Shown here: positions 60,371 to 64,000 of the stretch, piece by piece | Layout: each line of letters begins with the position of its first letter | How positions within the stretch are numbered: the stretch's first letter is position 1 | DNA from: an uncultured Clostridia bacterium | GTDB lineage: Bacteria > Bacillota > Clostridia > TANB77 > CAG-508 | Assembly: GCA_947626815.1 (NCBI GenBank) | Contig: CANQTN010000001.1 | Coordinates: 167,997 to 231,996 of the forward strand | DNA: 64,000 bases | Direction of reading: 5' to 3' | The notes under the pieces: generated by a model | The model's database searches: none | Told to the model about the DNA's origin: nothing | Seen by the model: only the letters and a program-made list of their open reading frames with translations | Position numbers and translations under genes: made by a program

Positions 60371-62452
60371 ATGGCAGGAAGAGCATATCCACTAGAAAGA
60401 ACAAGAAATATAGGAATAATGGCACACATAGATGCCGGAAAAACAACAACAACAGAAAGAATATTATTTTATACAGGAAAAACACATAAAATTGGAGAAG
60501 TTCATGAAGGAGCAGCAACAATGGACTGGATGGAACAAGAACAAGAAAGAGGAATTACTATAACATCTGCTGCTACAACATGTTTCTGGAATAATAATAG
60601 AATAAATATTATTGATACACCAGGTCATGTTGACTTTACAGTTGAAGTGCAAAGATCTTTAAGAGTATTGGATGGTTCAGTAGCGGTTTTAGCTGCAAAA
60701 GGTGGAGTTCAACCACAAACAGAAACTGTATGGAGACAAGCTGATAAATATAATGTACCAAGAATGGTATATGTAAATAAAATGGACATTACTGGAGCAA
60801 ACTTCATGCTTTGTGTAGAACAATTAAAAAATAGATTAAAAGCAAATGCAGTTCCTATTCAATTACCAATTGGAGCAGAAGATAACTTCAAAGGAATAGT
60901 TGATTTAATTAAAATGAGAGCTTTCATACACAAAGATGATTTAGGAAAAGAAATTGAAGAAACAGACATTCCAGATGATATGAAAGATTTAGCACAAGAA
61001 TATCATGATAAAATGGTAGAATCTGTAGCTGAACAAGATGAAGAATTAATGATGAAATATTTAGAAGGTGAAGCACTTTCAGAAGAAGAAATTAAGAAAG
61101 GATTACGTGCGGGAACAATAGCAAATACAATCGTTCCAGTAACATGTGGTTCTTCATATAAAAATAAAGGTGTGCAAGAACTATTAAATGCAATAGTTGA
61201 TTATATGCCATCACCATTAGATGTACCACACATCAAAGGTATAGATATGGAAGGAAATGAAGTAGAAAGAAAAACTTCTGATTCAGAACCATTTGCAGCA
61301 TTAGCATTTAAAATTGCAACAGATCCATTTGTAGGAAAATTATGCTTTTTTAGAGTATATTCAGGAACATTAGAATCAGGAACAACAGTATTAAACTCTA
61401 ACAAAGATAAAAAAGAAAGAATTGGAAGAATTCTTCAAATGCACTCTAACCATAGAGAGGATATAGAAAAAGTATATTCAGGGGACATAGCAGCAGCAGT
61501 AGGAATTAAAGAAGTAACTACTGGAGATACACTATGTGACATGAATCATCCTGTTATATTAGAATCAATGGAATTTCCAGAACCAGTTATAGATGTTGCA
61601 ATTGAGCCAAAAGACAAAGTAGCTCAAGAAAAATTAGGAATTGCATTAGGAAAATTAGCGGAAGAAGATCCAACATTCAAAACGTATACAAACCATGAAA
61701 CTGGTCAAACTATTATAGCAGGTATGGGTGAATTACACTTAGATATAATTGTTGATAGATTGAAAAGAGAATTTAAAGTAGAATGTAATGTAGGTAAACC
61801 ACAAGTTGCTTATAAAGAAACAATTAGAAATAATGTAAGAGTTCAAGGTAAATTTATTCGTCAATCTGGAGGTAAAGGACAATATGGAGATGTTTGGTTT
61901 GAAATGGAACCATTAGAGCCAGGAAAGGGAATTGAATTTGAAAGCAAAATAGTAGGAGGAGCAGTTCCAAAAGAATATATCAAACCAATTGAACAAGGTA
62001 TGAGAGAAGCAGCAGAAAGTGGAATTTTAGCTGGATATCCAGTTATAGACTTTAAAGTTACATTAGTAGATGGATCATATCATGAAGTTGACTCTTCAGA
62101 AATGGCATTCAAAATTGCAGCTTCAATGGCATTTAAAGAAGGATGTAAACAAGCAAAATCAGTTATATTAGAACCAATTATGAAAGTTGATATAACAGTT
62201 CCAGAAGAATATATGGGAGATGTTATAGGAGATGTAAATTCTAGACGTGGAAGAATGGAAGGAATGGACAGTGATGATGGAATGCAAGAAATACATGCAT
62301 TTATACCATTATCAGAGATGTTTGGTTATGCAACAGATTTACGTTCTAAAACACAAGGTAGAGGAACATATACAATGGAACCATCTCATTATGAGGAAGT
62401 TCCAAAATCAGTATTTGAAAGTATAGTATCTTCAAGAGCTAAACAAGATTAA
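60371..62452 (+). CDS. fusA: Elongation factor G
   Basis: A 693-residue GTPase with GTP-binding motifs [12 protein letters not shown] (G1), the G3 DTPGHVDF and NKMD (G4), then domains II-V including [14 protein letters not shown]. It moves tRNA and mRNA on the ribosome. Length is standard. GAAAGGGGGA precedes the ATG. No in-frame CGG occurs. Confidence 0.98.
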   Translation: MAGRAYPLERTRNIGIMAHIDAGKTTTTERILFYTGKTHKIGEVHEGAATMDWMEQEQERGITITSAATTCFWNNNRINIIDTPGHVDFTVEVQRSLRVLDGSVAVLAAKGGVQPQTETVWRQADKYNVPRMVYVNKMDITGANFMLCVEQLKNRLKANAVPIQLPIGAEDNFKGIVDLIKMRAFIHKDDLGKEIEETDIPDDMKDLAQEYHDKMVESVAEQDEELMMKYLEGEALSEEEIKKGLRAGTIANTIVPVTCGSSYKNKGVQELLNAIVDYMPSPLDVPHIKGIDMEGNEVERKTSDSEPFAALAFKIATDPFVGKLCFFRVYSGTLESGTTVLNSNKDKKERIGRILQMHSNHREDIEKVYSGDIAAAVGIKEVTTGDTLCDMNHPVILESMEFPEPVIDVAIEPKDKVAQEKLGIALGKLAEEDPTFKTYTNHETGQTIIAGMGELHLDIIVDRLKREFKVECNVGKPQVAYKETIRNNVRVQGKFIRQSGGKGQYGDVWFEMEPLEPGKGIEFESKIVGGAVPKEYIKPIEQGMREAAESGILAGYPVIDFKVTLVDGSYHEVDSSEMAFKIAASMAFKEGCKQAKSVILEPIMKVDITVPEEYMGDVIGDVNSRRGRMEGMDSDDGMQEIHAFIPLSEMFGYATDLRSKTQGRGTYTMEPSHYEEVPKSVFESIVSSRAKQD

Positions 62453-62699
62453 TATGGATAATTAAATTATCTATATTAATTCATAAATATTTTAAAATTG
62501 GTATTTTATAGAAAAACTATTGATTTTTTAAGCTAAATGTTATAAAATGCCAATATATCTTAATATGTTATTAACTTTATTAAATATAAATATTAACTTA
62601 TAAATAAGGAAAAAATATGTAAGTAAAAAAAATTTACAATCCTGAACTTACAAATTTCTTTCTTATTTATACAGTTAAATAAAAAGGAGGATTTAAAAA

Positions 62700-63902
62700 A
62701 TGGCAAAAGCAAAATTTGAAAGAACAAAACCACATGTTAACATTGGTACAATTGGTCACGTAGACCATGGAAAAACAACAACAACAGCAGCTATTACAAA
62801 ATATTTAGCATTATTAGGAAAGGCAAAATATGAGGCATATGATCAAATAGATGGTGCTCCAGAAGAAAAAGCAAGAGGAATCACAATCAATACAGCACAC
62901 GTAGAATATGAAACAGACAACAGACACTATGCACACGTTGACTGCCCAGGTCATGCTGACTATGTAAAAAATATGATTACAGGAGCTGCACAAATGGATG
63001 GTGCAATATTAGTTGTATCTGCAGCAGATGGACCTATGCCACAAACAAGAGAGCACATTCTACTTGCAAGACAAGTTGGTGTTAAATATATAGTTGTATA
63101 TTTAAATAAATGTGATATGGTTGATGATCCAGAATTATTAGAATTAGTAGAGATGGAAGTAAGAGACTTACTTACAGAATATGATTTCCCAGGAGATGAA
63201 ATTCCAATTGTAAAAGGATCTTCATTACAAGTATTAGAAACAACATCTACAAATCCAGATGATGAAGTTTACAAACCTATGAAAGAATTAATGGAAGCAG
63301 TAGATAGTTATATTCCAACACCAGAAAGACCAATAGATCAACCATTCTTAATGCCAGTTGAAGATGTATTCACAATTACAGGACGTGGAACAGTTGCAAC
63401 AGGTAGAGTAGAAAGAGGAGTTGTTAAAGTTTCTGATGAAGTTGAAATCATTGGATTATCAACAGAAAGAAAGAAAACAGTTATCACAGGTGTTGAAATG
63501 TTCAGAAAATTATTAGATCAAGCTGAAGCTGGTGATAATATCGGGGCATTATTAAGAGGAATTGATAGAAAAGAAATTGAAAGAGGTCAAGTACTTGCAA
63601 AACCAGGAACAATAAATCCACATACAAAATTTACTTCTGAAGTATATATCCTAACAAAAGAAGAAGGTGGAAGACATACACCATTCTTCAATGGATATAG
63701 ACCACAATTCTATTTTAGAACAACAGACGTTACAGGAGTTATTGAATTAGCAGCAGGAACAGAAATGGTAATGCCAGGTGATAATGTATCAATGACAATC
63801 GAATTAATTACACCAATAGCTATAGAAAAAGGATTAAGATTTGCTATACGTGAAGGTGGTAGAACAGTAGGTTCTGGAGTTGTAGCTGACATATTAGCAT
63901 AA
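62700..63902 (+). CDS. tuf: Elongation factor Tu
   Basis: A 400-residue GTPase with [15 protein letters not shown] (G1), [12 protein letters not shown] (G3), NKCDMVDD (G4) and the C-terminal barrels ending [10 protein letters not shown]. It delivers aminoacyl-tRNA to the A site. AAGGAGG precedes the ATG. The 247-base gap from fusA is AT-rich and may carry a separate promoter, but I see no convincing one. Confidence 0.98.
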   Translation: MAKAKFERTKPHVNIGTIGHVDHGKTTTTAAITKYLALLGKAKYEAYDQIDGAPEEKARGITINTAHVEYETDNRHYAHVDCPGHADYVKNMITGAAQMDGAILVVSAADGPMPQTREHILLARQVGVKYIVVYLNKCDMVDDPELLELVEMEVRDLLTEYDFPGDEIPIVKGSSLQVLETTSTNPDDEVYKPMKELMEAVDSYIPTPERPIDQPFLMPVEDVFTITGRGTVATGRVERGVVKVSDEVEIIGLSTERKKTVITGVEMFRKLLDQAEAGDNIGALLRGIDRKEIERGQVLAKPGTINPHTKFTSEVYILTKEEGGRHTPFFNGYRPQFYFRTTDVTGVIELAAGTEMVMPGDNVSMTIELITPIAIEKGLRFAIREGGRTVGSGVVADILA

Positions 63903-63972
63903 TAAGTAAAAAAAGTAGGAATTTTTGAAGTTGTCAATTAAAAGTAGACAATAAAAAAGCAACTTACTTAAA

Positions 63973-64000
63973 TCCCAGTTCAGTTCTATACTGAATTGGG
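63973..64000 (+). terminator. Hairpin near the window edge, probable tuf terminator (may continue outside)
   Basis: CCCAGTTCAG pairs with CTGAATTGGG (one G-T) around TTCTATA. A following T-run would lie beyond the window. Confidence 0.6.

Overview
The window is AT-rich chromosomal DNA of an endospore-forming, Gram-positive anaerobe of the Clostridia type. Evidence is the CotF-like coat proteins, SpoIIE, a Spo0E-like protein, a SleB-type cell-wall hydrolase, MecA, the mreBCD/PBP2 cluster, and the clostridial style of rpoB, rpoC, rpsL, rpsG, fusA and tuf. No rRNA or tRNA gene was found. Arginine is written almost entirely with AGA and CGT, with a few CGA and CGC.

The most important observation is a recoding signal. 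I searched every supported gene for the codon CGG and found it in frame only five times in roughly 18,000 codons. Four of the five (radC codon 153, mreB codon 58, a small unknown gene at 10.4-10.9 kb, and the first gene of a type VII secretion cluster) are exactly where the reading frame breaks. In each, the frame is restored by skipping the C, so that CGGA or CGGT yields one glycine. In radC and mreB this glycine falls where the families conserve one. The fifth CGG is seven residues from the end of a compositionally odd gene at 53.5 kb. CGG in the other two phases is common and harmless. This suggests that CGG is not an arginine codon here but a +1 frameshift or quadruplet (CGGW = Gly) signal.

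Layout. 1-0.6 kb: end of pcrA. 1.1-3.6 kb: two coat-like proteins, an M23 peptidase and mecA. 3.8-10.1 kb: DUF4321 protein, radC, mreB, mreC, mreD, PBP2 and minC (cell shape and septum placement). 10.1-10.9 kb: two small unknown genes on the minus strand. 11.5-13.9 kb: spoIIE. 14.0-25.5 kb: a small type VII secretion cluster (recoded substrate-like protein, EssC, EsaB) followed by two glycosyltransferases, a WG-repeat membrane protein and an unknown tail-anchored protein. 25.5-32.4 kb: acpS, tatD, htpX-lemA, a G5/SleB hydrolase, exoA, an AI-2E-family transporter and a small-multidrug-export-like protein. 33-41 kb: rpoB, an unknown 193-residue gene, rpoC. 41.5-49.6 kb: gdpP, rplI, dnaB, tilS, ftsH and a J-domain protein. 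49.8-57.1 kb: rpsU, a paired M16 peptidase set, a Spo0E-like gene, a foreign-looking gene and a SNF2 helicase. 57.2-63.9 kb: trmFO, rpsL, rpsG, fusA and tuf.

Most large intergenic gaps hold one family of long palindromic, MITE-like elements (about nine loci). Their outer arms differ from copy to copy but stay complementary, and two copies have a second element inserted inside them. A second hairpin family sits directly in front of the start codons of three genes and appears to supply their ribosome binding sites. Coordinates and base pairing were worked out by eye.
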